From assembly GCF_040706535.1 (NCBI RefSeq), contig NZ_JAPDRJ010000001.1, positions 620,001-684,000 on the forward strand: 64,000 nt of DNA, read 5' to 3'. This document shows, piece by piece, positions 27,711 to 36,856 of the stretch (its first letter is position 1; every line of letters starts with the position of its first letter). The notes below the pieces were generated by a model. That model saw nothing but the letters and a program-made list of their open reading frames with translations, was not told where the DNA came from and did no database searches. This DNA comes from Lentisalinibacter orientalis (GTDB lineage Bacteria; Pseudomonadota; Gammaproteobacteria; Steroidobacterales; Woeseiaceae). The position numbers and the translations under genes are program-made.

Positions 27711-28576
27711 CGGGGCCGGTCCCTGGGGTCCAGCGCGTCGCGCAGGCCGTCGCCGAGGAAGTTGAAGCAGAACAGGGTGGTCGCCAGAAACAGGCCCGGG
27801 AAGACCAGCATCCAGGGCGCGGTCTCCATCAGACGGGAACCCTGCTGCACCAGCGAGCCCCAGGAACTCATGGGCTCCTGCACGCCGAGGCCGAGGAAGC
27901 TCAGGAACGACTCCACCAGAATCACCTGGGGGATGGTCAGCGTGGCGTACACCACCACCACGCCGAGCAGGTTCGGCACGATGTGGCGGCGCAGGATGGA
28001 GAAGGTGGAAACGCCCGTTGCCTCGGCCGCCTCCACGAACTCCTGCTGGCGCAGGCTGAGCGTCTGGCCGCGCACGATGCGGGCCATGTCCAGCCAGTTC
28101 ACCGCGCCGATGGCGACGAAGATCAGCAGGATGTTGCGGCCGAACACCACCATCAGCAGGATCACGAAGAACATGAACGGCATCGCATACAGGATGTCGA
28201 CCACGCGCATCATCAGGTGATCGATGCGACCGCCCAGGTAGCCGGCAACGGCCCCCCAGGCGACGCCGATCAGCAGGCTGACGGCCGTGGCCACCACGCC
28301 GACCGCCAGCGAGATGCGCCCGCCGGTCAGCGTGCGCACGAACAGGTCGCGCCCCAGGTCGTCGGTGCCGAACAGGTGGCCGCCGCTCAGCGAGGGCGGC
28401 GCGAGGATGCGGTCGAAGTCGGTCTCGTAATAGTCGTGGGGGCTCAGCCAGGGACCGGCGATGACCAGCACCACGATCAGGCCGAGCAGGCAGGCCGAGA
28501 CCACGGCCGCCCGGTTGCGGCCGAGCGCGGCGAGCGCGTGGCGGCCGAGTCCGCCCGGCACGGCGGCGGCAGTCAT
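27707..28576 (-). CDS. Peptide ABC transporter permease (OppC/DppC type)
   Basis: A 289-residue inner-membrane protein with six helices. The family markers are GTDDLGRDLFVRTLTGGRISLAVG near the N-terminus and the EAA loop EAAEATGVSTFSILRRHIVPN that docks to the ATPase. It overlaps both neighbours by 4 bp. Confidence 0.93.
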   Translation of the reverse strand: MTAAAVPGGLGRHALAALGRNRAAVVSACLLGLIVVLVIAGPWLSPHDYYETDFDRILAPPSLSGGHLFGTDDLGRDLFVRTLTGGRISLAVGVVATAVSLLIGVAWGAVAGYLGGRIDHLMMRVVDILYAMPFMFFVILLMVVFGRNILLIFVAIGAVNWLDMARIVRGQTLSLRQQEFVEAAEATGVSTFSILRRHIVPNLLGVVVVYATLTIPQVILVESFLSFLGLGVQEPMSSWGSLVQQGSRLMETAPWMLVFPGLFLATTLFCFNFLGDGLRDALDPRDRPR

Positions 28577-29490
28577 CGGTAACGCACCCGCGGGTCGAGC
28601 AGGCCGTAGAGGAGATCGACCACGAAGTTGAACAGCACGATGAGCATGCCGTAGAAGACGACGACGCCCATCACCAGCGTGTAGTCCCGGTTCAGTGCGC
28701 CCTGGACGAAGAAGCGGCCGAGTCCCGGCAGGTTGAAGATCTGCTCGATGACTACCGAACCGGTGAGGATGGCCGCCGTGGCCGGCCCCAGGTAGGAGAC
28801 TACCGGCAGCAGCGTCGGCTTCAGTGCGTGCTGCAGTACGATGCTGCGCTCGGACAGCCCCTGCGCACGGGCGGTGCGGATATACGGGCTCTTCAGCACG
28901 TCGATCATGCTGGCCCGGGTCAGCCGCGCGATGTAGGCGAGCTGGGGCAGCGCGAGCGCGATCACCGGCAGCACGTAATGGGCGGGCGAGGCGAGATCGC
29001 CGGCCGGCAGCCAGCGCAGCACGACGGCGAACACCAGCACCAGCACCGGCGCCACGACGAAGTTCGGCACCGATATGCCGGTCATCGACAGCGCCATCAC
29101 CACGTGATCGGCGAGCCGGTTCTGGCGCAGCGCGGCCAGCGTGCCGGCGGCGATGCCCAGCACCACCGCCAGCAGCATGGCGAGGCCGCCGATCTTCAGC
29201 GAGACCGGGAAGCCGTCGGCGATGAGCTCGCTCACGTCCGACTGCCGGTAGCGGTAGGAGGGGCCGAGGTCGCCCTGCAGCAGACCGCCGAGATAACGCA
29301 GGAATTGCTGCGGCAGCGGCTCGTCCAGGTGATAGGCCTCGGCCAGGCGCTGCTCCATCGCCGGGCTGAGGCGGCGCTCGGTATCGAAGGGGCCGCCGGG
29401 CGCGGCGCGCACCAGCACGAAGGCCAGCGCCACCACCAGCAGCAGCGTCGGGATGGCGCTCGCGAGCCGCGTCAGCGCATAGCGCAGCAA
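28573..29490 (-). CDS. Peptide ABC transporter permease (OppB/DppB type)
   Basis: A 305-residue membrane protein. The N-terminal LRYALTRLASAIPTLLLV, the PGGPFDTERRLSPAMEQRLAEAYHLDEPL region and the EAA loop (RTARAQGLSERSIVLQHALKP) are typical of OppB. It starts 3 bp after the binding-protein gene and overlaps oppC as ATGA. Confidence 0.93.
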   Translation of the reverse strand: MLRYALTRLASAIPTLLLVVALAFVLVRAAPGGPFDTERRLSPAMEQRLAEAYHLDEPLPQQFLRYLGGLLQGDLGPSYRYRQSDVSELIADGFPVSLKIGGLAMLLAVVLGIAAGTLAALRQNRLADHVVMALSMTGISVPNFVVAPVLVLVFAVVLRWLPAGDLASPAHYVLPVIALALPQLAYIARLTRASMIDVLKSPYIRTARAQGLSERSIVLQHALKPTLLPVVSYLGPATAAILTGSVVIEQIFNLPGLGRFFVQGALNRDYTLVMGVVVFYGMLIVLFNFVVDLLYGLLDPRVRYR

Positions 29491-29493
29491 GGG

Positions 29494-31194
29494 TCAGTCT
29501 CCGGGGTCCGGGGCGTCGGGTTCGTTCTCGCGCAGGCGGAGATAACGGGAGTAGTGATAGTCGAGGGGATTATCCACCCATCCGCGCACCCGCGGGTGCA
29601 CCAGGTGCTTGCTCACGTAGAAGAAGAGCGGCAGGACGGGATGGTCGGCCAGCAGCACTTTCTCGGCGTTCGCGAACAGGGAGGCGCGCTCCTCCCCGCC
29701 CTGCTCGCGCATGGCGGCCGCCACGAGCGAGTCGTAGGCCGGGTTGGCGTAGCCGAACTGGTTGGCGCTGCTGCCCGAGGTCAGCACCGAGAGGAAGTTG
29801 CCCGCGTCGTCGTAGTCGGCGATCCAGCTGCCGCGGAACATGCCCGGCACGTCGCCGCGGCGGGTCTCGGCGATCATCACCCGGAACTCCTGGTTGACCA
29901 GCTCGGCCTCGGCGCCGAGCACTTCGCGCCACATGGACTGCAGCGCGGCGGCGATGCGCCGGTTCTCGTCGCTGGTGTTGTAACGCAGCCGGAAAGACAG
30001 CGGGCGGTCCGGGCCGTAGCCCGCCTCCCGGTAGAGGCGCCGCGCCTCTTCCGCCCGGGCCTCCGCGCCGGTCTGCGCATAGCCGAAACGGGGCGGCGTA
30101 TAGTCCTGCACGGAAGGCGGCACCCAGCTCCAGGCTGGCCGCTCGCCGCGGCCCATGACCGACTCGGCGAGGCGCTCCCGGTCGATGGCGAGCGACAGGG
30201 CCTTGCGGAGGCCGGGCGCATCGGCGAAAGGCGGCTCGTTCAGGTTGAACCCCACGTAGTAGACGCCGAGATAGGGCGCCACCCGCAGCTCGCCGGGGCG
30301 CTCGATGCCCACGTCGGCGAACACCGGCGCCGGCACCCGGGCGGTGACGTCCAGCTCGCCGGCCCGGTAGCGGTTGTACTCGGCGCTCTCGTCTTCCAGC
30401 GGGTAGTAACGCACCCGCTCGATCGGCACGGACACGGGGTCCCGGTAGAACCCGTTCTTCGCCAGGCCGATGTGCCCGCCGATGATCCGCTCCACCAGCC
30501 GGTAGGGGCCGTTACTGACCAGGCGCTCCGGCGCGGGATAGTCGTCGCCCCATTGCTCTATCGAGGGACGGTGCACCGGTGCCGCGCTGGGGTGGGCGAG
30601 CCGGTGCAGGAGGTCGCCCAGCGGGTGCGTCAGGCGGATCACCAGCGTGCGGGCATCCGGCGCCTCCACCCCGAGTGTGTCCGGGGCGGCCTCGCCGGCC
30701 AGGATGGCCTCGGCGCCGGCGAGCGGCGCCAGGTTGCTGGCATAGAACGCGCCCGTGGCCGGGTCCACCAGGCGGCGGAAACTCCAGACAAAATCGTCCG
30801 CCGTCAGGGGATCGCCGTTCGACCACTTGAGGCCCTCGCGCAGGCGAAAGGTCCAGGTGAGGCCCTCGTCGGCGGTTTCCCAGCCGGACGCCGCCCCCGC
30901 CTGCAGGCTGCCGTCCGGCCCCAGGGTCAGCAGTCCCTCGAACAGGTCTCCCAGCACCTTGGTGGCGGGGACGCTGCGGGCGAGATGGGGGTCCAGCGAT
31001 TCCGGCTCGGCCGAGATGGCGCGGCGGAGGAAGTCCGGGCCCTGGTCAGCGGCCCGGTCCGCGGTCTTCCGCGCGGCCTCCTGCATGCCCTGGCGCGACG
31101 CATCGCCCGACCTCTCGCCGGCCGTGTCGCCGGACCCGCCGCAGGCAACCAGCAGCAATGCCGCCGCTGCCACCATGGCTCTCTTTCCATTCAT
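29494..31194 (-). CDS. Peptide ABC transporter substrate-binding lipoprotein (OppA family)
   Basis: A 566-residue SBP_bac_5 protein. Its N-terminus MNGKRAMVAAAALLLVACGG is a lipoprotein signal with lipobox LVAC. Family signatures include AISAEPESLDPHLA, GLTWTFRLREGLKWSNGDPLTADDFVWSFRR and YYVGFNLNEPPFADAPGLRKALS. It captures oligopeptides for the OppBC-DF importer. The ATG at 31194 has GGAGAAGG at ideal spacing; an ATG at 31221 overlaps the mnmG stop but would place charged residues before the signal. It starts 26 bp after mnmG on the same strand. Confidence 0.93.
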   Translation of the reverse strand: MNGKRAMVAAAALLLVACGGSGDTAGERSGDASRQGMQEAARKTADRAADQGPDFLRRAISAEPESLDPHLARSVPATKVLGDLFEGLLTLGPDGSLQAGAASGWETADEGLTWTFRLREGLKWSNGDPLTADDFVWSFRRLVDPATGAFYASNLAPLAGAEAILAGEAAPDTLGVEAPDARTLVIRLTHPLGDLLHRLAHPSAAPVHRPSIEQWGDDYPAPERLVSNGPYRLVERIIGGHIGLAKNGFYRDPVSVPIERVRYYPLEDESAEYNRYRAGELDVTARVPAPVFADVGIERPGELRVAPYLGVYYVGFNLNEPPFADAPGLRKALSLAIDRERLAESVMGRGERPAWSWVPPSVQDYTPPRFGYAQTGAEARAEEARRLYREAGYGPDRPLSFRLRYNTSDENRRIAAALQSMWREVLGAEAELVNQEFRVMIAETRRGDVPGMFRGSWIADYDDAGNFLSVLTSGSSANQFGYANPAYDSLVAAAMREQGGEERASLFANAEKVLLADHPVLPLFFYVSKHLVHPRVRGWVDNPLDYHYSRYLRLRENEPDAPDPGD

Positions 31195-31220
31195 GGCCTT
31201 CTCCAGCAGGGCCTTTCCCA

Positions 31221-33131
31221 TCAGGCGCTGCGCCTGAGGCCGCGTTTCTTGAGGTGGATCAGCAGCAGCGAGACGGCGGCGGGCGTCATCCCGTCCAGCC
31301 GGGAGGCCTGGCCGATGGTGGCCGGCCGCGCCGCCGCCAGTTTCTGGCGCACCTCGTTGGACAGCCCCTGCACGTCCGCGTAGTCGAGATCGGCCGGCAG
31401 CGCCAGATGCTCCTGGCGGGCGTGGCGGGCGATCTCCCGCTGCTGGCGTTCGATATAGCCCTCGTACTTGACGCCCACCTCCACCTGCAGGCGGATCTGC
31501 TCCGCCTCCTCCGGCGGGTGGGTCTCGTCGAGGGTATCCGCGCCCACGGCGGCGAGCGCCGTGACCGCGGCATGGTCGAGCTCGGGGCGACGGAGGAGCT
31601 CCAGTGCCCGCGCCTCCCGGGAAAGCGGCCCGCCGAGCAGCCGCCCGGCCTCGTCGGCGGTCACGTCGGCCGGCCGGACGAGGCAATCCTGCAGCCGGCC
31701 GCGCTCCCGCTCCACCGCCTCGCGCTTGGCCTCGAAGCGCCGCCAGCGCTCGTCGTCCACCAGACCCATCTCCCGGCCGACCGGGGTCAGGCGCAGGTCC
31801 GCATTGTCCTCACGCAGCAGCAGCCGGTACTCGGCGCGGCTGGTGAACATGCGGTAGGGCTCGCTGGCGCCGCGGGTGTTCAGGTCGTCGATCAGCACGC
31901 CGATGTAGGCGGCCTCGCGGCCCGGCGTCCAGGGCGATTTTTGCTGCACTTTTCGCGCAGCATTCAGGCCGGCCACCAGCCCCTGGGCCGCGGCCTCCTC
32001 GTAGCCCGTGGTGCCGTTGATCTGGCCGGCGAAGAAAAGCCCCTGAATTTCCTTGGTTTCCAGGCTCGGGCTCAGATCCCGCGGATCGAAGAAGTCGTAT
32101 TCGATGGCGTAGCCCGGCCGCGTGATGTGCGCGTTCTCGAAGCCTGGAATGCTGCGCACGAATCGCTCCTGCACCTCGAACGGAAGACTGGTGGAGATGC
32201 CGTTGGGGTACACCTCGTGGGTGGTGAGTCCCTCCGGCTCCACGAAGATCTGATGAGAGCTGCGGTCGGCGAAGCGGTGGATCTTGTCCTCCACCGAGGG
32301 GCAGTAGCGCGGGCCCACTCCCTCGATGTTGCCGCTGAACATCGCGGACTCGCCCAGCGAGGCGCGGATGATGTCGTGGGTGGCCTCGCAGGTGTGGGTG
32401 ATGTGGCAGGGCACCTGGCGGGGGTGCTCGTCCCGGCTGCCCACGAAGGAGAACACCGGCGCCGGCTCGTCGCCGGGCTGCGGCTGCATGCGCCCGAAGT
32501 CCAGCGTGCGTCCGTCGAGGCGCGGGGGCGTGCCGGTCTTCAGCCGGCCCACCCGCATCGGCAGCTCGCGCAGCCGCTCGGCCAGCCGCAGCGCCGGGGC
32601 GTCGCCGGCCCGGCCGCCGCCGAAATGCTCCCGGCCGATGTGGATGCGGCCGCCGAGAAAGGTGCCGACGGTGAGTACCACCGTCTCGGCATACAGGCAC
32701 AGGCCGAGCCGGGTGACGATGCCGCGGACCCGCTCGCCCTCGACGATGAGATCGTCCACGGACTGCTGGAACAGGGTGAGGTCGGGCTGGTTCTCCAGGA
32801 TGCCGCGGATCGCCTGGCGGTAAAGCGCACGGTCCGCCTGGGCGCGGGTAGCGCGCACCGCGGGGCCCTTGCTCGCGTTCAGCGTGCGGAACTGGATGCC
32901 GGCCCGGTCGATGGCCCGGGCCATGGCGCCGCCCAGCGCGTCCACTTCCCGGGTGAGGTGACCCTTGCCGATGCCGCCGATGGCCGGGTTGCAGCTCATC
33001 TGGCCCAGCGTCTCCAGGTTGTCGGTCACCAGCAGGGTCCGGGCGCCGGTGCGCGCGGCGGCAAGAGCCGCCTCGGTGCCGGCGTGGCCGCCGCCGATGA
33101 CGATGACTTCGTAGTGACGTCCGTTGTCCAT
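31221..33131 (-). CDS. mnmG: tRNA uridine-5-carboxymethylaminomethyl(34) synthesis enzyme MnmG
   Basis: A 636-residue GidA/MnmG. The FAD motif VIGGGHAGTEAALAAARTGA, GQMSCNPAIGGIGKGHL and GPRYCPSVEDKI are all intact, and the C-terminal helical domain carries VEVGVKYEGYIERQ. With MnmE it modifies U34 of several tRNAs. I chose the ATG at 33131 (MDNGRHYEV); upstream residues resemble nothing. The peptide importer operon follows at once, an unusual neighbour. Confidence 0.97.
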   Translation of the reverse strand: MDNGRHYEVIVIGGGHAGTEAALAAARTGARTLLVTDNLETLGQMSCNPAIGGIGKGHLTREVDALGGAMARAIDRAGIQFRTLNASKGPAVRATRAQADRALYRQAIRGILENQPDLTLFQQSVDDLIVEGERVRGIVTRLGLCLYAETVVLTVGTFLGGRIHIGREHFGGGRAGDAPALRLAERLRELPMRVGRLKTGTPPRLDGRTLDFGRMQPQPGDEPAPVFSFVGSRDEHPRQVPCHITHTCEATHDIIRASLGESAMFSGNIEGVGPRYCPSVEDKIHRFADRSSHQIFVEPEGLTTHEVYPNGISTSLPFEVQERFVRSIPGFENAHITRPGYAIEYDFFDPRDLSPSLETKEIQGLFFAGQINGTTGYEEAAAQGLVAGLNAARKVQQKSPWTPGREAAYIGVLIDDLNTRGASEPYRMFTSRAEYRLLLREDNADLRLTPVGREMGLVDDERWRRFEAKREAVERERGRLQDCLVRPADVTADEAGRLLGGPLSREARALELLRRPELDHAAVTALAAVGADTLDETHPPEEAEQIRLQVEVGVKYEGYIERQQREIARHARQEHLALPADLDYADVQGLSNEVRQKLAAARPATIGQASRLDGMTPAAVSLLLIHLKKRGLRRSA

Positions 33132-33162
33132 GGCAATGGGTCTGCAGTTCCGGGAATCGAGA

Positions 33163-33239
33163 TGCCGTAGCCGCGAGCCGTGCGGCCCGGCCGTGGCCGC
33201 TACAGTCGTGGTGACGACAGTGGCCGTGGCGGCTCGCGG
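33163..33239. other. Long imperfect hairpin in the mnmG-hydrolase divergent gap
   Basis: CCGCGAGCC (33171-33179) and GGCTCGCGG (33231-33239) enclose a second imperfect stem, whose tip is GTCGT-ggtg-ACGAC (33205-33218). It begins about 30 bp upstream of the mnmG ATG, so it would fold in the mnmG leader RNA if transcription starts farther upstream. No match to a known riboswitch was recognised. Confidence 0.5.
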
Positions 33240-33355
33240 TGGCAGGCGGCACATTCTAAGTGCCTGACTACCGGGAGCAAAGGGGAAACCGTCTTTACAG
33301 CAGGCGGGTCGGGCCGCAGTATTGCCCACTTTCGTGCGGACTGCAGGGAGCGGCC

Positions 33356-34837
33356 GTGGCCTTCCGACCGACGACATTCGCGCTGACATTGTCGCTGTCC
33401 GGCGCCATAGCAATTCTCGGTGCCGCCGCGCCGGCCGCAGGAGAGACGCTGGCGCTGGAGGACTGCCGACTGGACGCCGGGCCGGGCCTGGCGACGGTGA
33501 AGGCCCGCTGCGGCACGCTGGAGCGGCCCGAAAACCCGGACGACCCGGACGGGCGCCGGATCGGGCTGCGGGTCGCCGTGGTGCCCGCCCTGTCGGTGGA
33601 GCCGGCAGCGGATCCGGTCGTGCCGCTGGCCGGCGGCCCCGGCCAGGCGGCCAGCGATTTCTACGTGGCCTACCGGGGCGCCTTCGAGGCCCTGCGCCGC
33701 GAGCGCCCCATCCTGCTGGTCGATCAGCGCGGCACCGGCGAGTCCGCGCGGCTGACGTGCCCGGAATCCGAAGACATGCTGGAAGAGGTGCCGGAGCTCG
33801 AGGAGATCGGCCCGCTCGTGAACCAGTGCCTGGACGGGCTGGACGCCGACCCGCGCTACTACACGACCAGCGTCGCCGTGCGCGACCTGGAGGCCGTGCG
33901 CGAGGCGCTCGGCTACCCGGCGCTGAATCTCTACGGCATCTCCTACGGCACCCGCGTGGCCCAGCATTATCTGCGGCGCTACCCGGACCGGACCCGCTCC
34001 GTGGTGCTCGACGGGGTGATACCCGCCGGCGAAGTGCTCGGCCCCGACATCGCCCTGTTCGCGCAGGCGGCCGTGGACGACATTTTCCACCGCTGCGCCG
34101 AGAGCGAGGCCTGCGCCGAGCGTTTCCCGGACGTCGAGTCCGAGTTCGCCGCCCTGCTCGACCGGCTGGCGGCCAGCCCCGAGGAAGTCGCCCTGAATCA
34201 TCCCGTGACGGGCGAGCCGGCGGAGCGTCGTTTCTCCAATCAGGAGCTGGCCGGGGCCGTCAGGCTGCTGGCCTATGCCCCCGCCAGCGCGGCACTTCTG
34301 CCCCACCTGATCCACGAGGGCGCCCGCGGCAATCTGAGTCCGCTGACCGCGCAGATCATGATGATCGAGGCGTCGATGTACGAGTCGCTGGCCATCGGCA
34401 TGCACCACTCGGTGGTATGCGCCGAGGACATGCCTTTCGTGACCGAGGCCGACATCGATCGGGAGGCTCTGGGTGCGACGTTCATGGGCGAGCAGCAGAT
34501 CGACATGCTGCGCGAGATCTGCCGCCACTGGCCCCGGGGACCCATCGACCCCGACTTCCGCGAGCCGCTGGACACGGAGGTGCCCGTGCTGCTGCTTTCC
34601 GGCGAATTCGATCCCGTCACGCCGCCGGCCTGGGGCGACCGCGCCGCCGCGCAATACGACAACGCCCGCCATGTCGTGGGGCCGGGACAGGGCCACGGAC
34701 TGCTGCCCCACGGCTGCACGCCCCGCCTGGTGGCCGATTTCATCGTCGACGCCAGCGTGGAGAACCTCGACGCCGACTGCGTCTCCCGCCTCGCTCCGAT
34801 GCCCTTCTTCCTCGACTTCAACGGACCCCGGCCATGA
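33356..34837 (+). CDS. Exported alpha/beta hydrolase with TAP-like C-terminal domain
   Basis: A 493-residue protein. The GTG at 33356, after AGGGAG, begins a signal peptide that ends about AAPAAG. The alpha/beta core shows VDQRGTGESARL, the nucleophile elbow GISYGTR (Ser), GEFDPVTPPAWG (Asp) and GPGQGHG (His), as in the tricorn-interacting and tripeptidyl aminopeptidase-like hydrolases. Substrate is unknown; peptides or esters are likely. It heads an operon with an ABC-2 exporter, both joined by ATGA overlaps, so the two functions may be linked. Confidence 0.87.
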   Translation: MAFRPTTFALTLSLSGAIAILGAAAPAAGETLALEDCRLDAGPGLATVKARCGTLERPENPDDPDGRRIGLRVAVVPALSVEPAADPVVPLAGGPGQAASDFYVAYRGAFEALRRERPILLVDQRGTGESARLTCPESEDMLEEVPELEEIGPLVNQCLDGLDADPRYYTTSVAVRDLEAVREALGYPALNLYGISYGTRVAQHYLRRYPDRTRSVVLDGVIPAGEVLGPDIALFAQAAVDDIFHRCAESEACAERFPDVESEFAALLDRLAASPEEVALNHPVTGEPAERRFSNQELAGAVRLLAYAPASAALLPHLIHEGARGNLSPLTAQIMMIEASMYESLAIGMHHSVVCAEDMPFVTEADIDREALGATFMGEQQIDMLREICRHWPRGPIDPDFREPLDTEVPVLLLSGEFDPVTPPAWGDRAAAQYDNARHVVGPGQGHGLLPHGCTPRLVADFIVDASVENLDADCVSRLAPMPFFLDFNGPRP

Positions 34838-35565
34838 TCCGCGTGGACAACATCGCCAAGTCGTTCGGCAAGGTGCAGGCCGTCACGGACGTGAGCTTCA
34901 CTGCCGAGGACGGCCGCATCACCGGCCTGCTCGGGCCGAACGGCGCCGGCAAGTCCACCACGCTCAGGGTGCTGTACACCGTGCTGAAGCCGGATGCCGG
35001 CAGCGCCAGCATCGACGGCATCGACGTCACCGCGGACAGCCTGGGCGCGCGCGCACGCATCGGCGCGCTGCCCCATTCCTCGGGCCTCTATCCCCAGCTG
35101 ACGGCGCGGGAGAACATCGCCTACTACGGCGCGCTGCACGGCCTCGCCGGCGGGGAGCTGGAACGCCGCGTGCAGTCCATGATCGACCTGCTGGAGATCG
35201 GTGAATTCGCCGACCGCCGCACGAAGGGCTTCTCCCAGGGCCAGCGCACGAAAGTGGCCCTCGCCCGCGCCATGGTGCACGAACCCCGCAACGTCATCCT
35301 GGACGAGCCCACCAACGGCCTGGACGTGATGGCCACCCGCTCGCTGCGCGAGCTCATCCGCCGGCTGCGCGACGCCGGCAAGTGCGTGCTGTTCTCCAGC
35401 CACGTGATGCAGGAGGTGGCCGCGCTGTGCGACGAGATCGTGATCATCGCCGAGGGCCGGGTGGCGCTGTCCGGCACGCCGGCCGAGATCCGCAGGCGCA
35501 CCGGCCGGGAGAACCTGGAGGATGCCTTCGTGAGCGCCATCGGCTCGGCGGAGGGTCTGGAATGA
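34834..35565 (+). CDS. ABC-2 exporter ATP-binding protein (NatA-like)
   Basis: A 243-residue ABC ATPase. Walker A GPNGAGKSTTLR and Walker B VILDEPTNGLDVMA are standard, while the signature reads FSQGQRTKVALARA instead of LSGGQ; this variant occurs in NatA-like proteins. It should energise the permease encoded next. Its ATG overlaps the hydrolase stop, and its stop overlaps the permease start. Confidence 0.93.
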   Translation: MIRVDNIAKSFGKVQAVTDVSFTAEDGRITGLLGPNGAGKSTTLRVLYTVLKPDAGSASIDGIDVTADSLGARARIGALPHSSGLYPQLTARENIAYYGALHGLAGGELERRVQSMIDLLEIGEFADRRTKGFSQGQRTKVALARAMVHEPRNVILDEPTNGLDVMATRSLRELIRRLRDAGKCVLFSSHVMQEVAALCDEIVIIAEGRVALSGTPAEIRRRTGRENLEDAFVSAIGSAEGLE

Positions 35566-36740
35566 GCCGGCTCCTCACCGTCTGCGCCAAGGAAGTGAAG
35601 GACAACTTCCGCGACCGGCGCACGCTGCTCTCCGCGCTGGTGTTCGGCCCCTTCTTCGGCCCGGTGCTATTCCTGGGCATCATGACCCTCTCGCTGGACC
35701 AGGCCATCTCGGACTCGGGCAAGCCGCTGGAACTGGCCATCGCCGGCGCCGACCGGGCGCCAAACCTGGTGGACTTCCTGCGGCAGAACAACGTGGAACC
35801 GGAGGAGCTCGGCATGGACCGGGACGCCGCCATGGCGGCGGTGAAGGCCGGCGAGCACGATCAGATTCTCTTTATTCCCGTGGTCTACGGCGAGCAGTTC
35901 CGCGCCGGCATCCCCGCCCGGGTGGAACTCATCATCGACGAGTCCAACAGCCGGGCCCAGGGCGACATCCGCCGCGCGCGCGGGCTGGTGAGCGCCTGGG
36001 GCCGGCAGATCGGCATGCTCAGGCTGCAGGTGCGCGGCATCGACCCGGCCATCACCCGCGCCGTGCAACTGCAGGAGATCGACGTCTCCACGCCCACGGG
36101 ACGCTCGGCCATCCTGCTCGGCATGATGAGCTACTTCCTGATCTTCTCCATGCTGATGGGCGGCATGTATCTGGCCATAGACACCACCGCCGGCGAGCGG
36201 GAGCGTGGCTCGCTGGAACCGCTGCTCACACTGCCCGTGGAGCGCAGCACGCTGATCGGCGGCAAGATCCTCGCCACCTGCGTCTACATGTCCATGTCGC
36301 TGGCCGCCGCCCTGATCGCCTTCTCCGTCTCGCTGCAGTTCCTGCCGCTCGAGAAGGTGGGCATGACCGCGAACTTCGGCCCGGGTGTCGTTGCCAGCGC
36401 GTTCCTGATACTCGTGCCTTTCACACTGCTCGGCGCCTCGCTCATGACCGTGGTGGCCTCCTTCACCAAGAGTTACAAGGAAGCGCAGAGCTACATGACC
36501 GTGGTGCTGCTGCTGCCCACCCTGCCCATCATGATTGCAGCGCTGCTCACCGTGCGGCCCACGCTGCAGTGGATGGCGGTACCGAGCCTCAGCCAGCACC
36601 TGCTGGTCACCGACCTCATCAAGGACGAGGCGCTCTCGCCCCTGTTCGTGGCGACCTCGGTCGGCAGCACGCTGGCCGTCGGCGTCGCGCTGACCTGGCT
36701 CGCCATGCGCCTCTATCGCCGGGAAGGCATACTCGGCTGA
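35562..36740 (+). CDS. ABC-2 exporter permease (NatB-like)
   Basis: A 392-residue membrane protein. One helix near the N-terminus (LLSALVFGPFFGPVLFLGIMT) is followed by a large soluble domain (about residues 45-175) and five C-terminal helices, the NatB layout. The conserved TTAGERERGSLEPLLTLPVERSTLIGGKI segment docks to the ATPase. NatAB exports sodium in Bacillus; here the substrate is not known. Confidence 0.92.
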   Translation: MSRLLTVCAKEVKDNFRDRRTLLSALVFGPFFGPVLFLGIMTLSLDQAISDSGKPLELAIAGADRAPNLVDFLRQNNVEPEELGMDRDAAMAAVKAGEHDQILFIPVVYGEQFRAGIPARVELIIDESNSRAQGDIRRARGLVSAWGRQIGMLRLQVRGIDPAITRAVQLQEIDVSTPTGRSAILLGMMSYFLIFSMLMGGMYLAIDTTAGERERGSLEPLLTLPVERSTLIGGKILATCVYMSMSLAAALIAFSVSLQFLPLEKVGMTANFGPGVVASAFLILVPFTLLGASLMTVVASFTKSYKEAQSYMTVVLLLPTLPIMIAALLTVRPTLQWMAVPSLSQHLLVTDLIKDEALSPLFVATSVGSTLAVGVALTWLAMRLYRREGILG

Positions 36741-36856
36741 GCCACGCCCGGCCCCGCCGCGCGGTATCCTCCCCCTTCAGCCTCCGTTAAGGCTCACCGG
36801 CCTAGCCTCGAAGCTGTCGGCCGGCCTGCGGCCGTCCCGTGACGGAGGAAGACATC

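Noticed and set aside
29568..29576. DnaA-box-like TTATCCACC
   Set aside because: Isolated, mismatched and within the peptide-binding protein gene.
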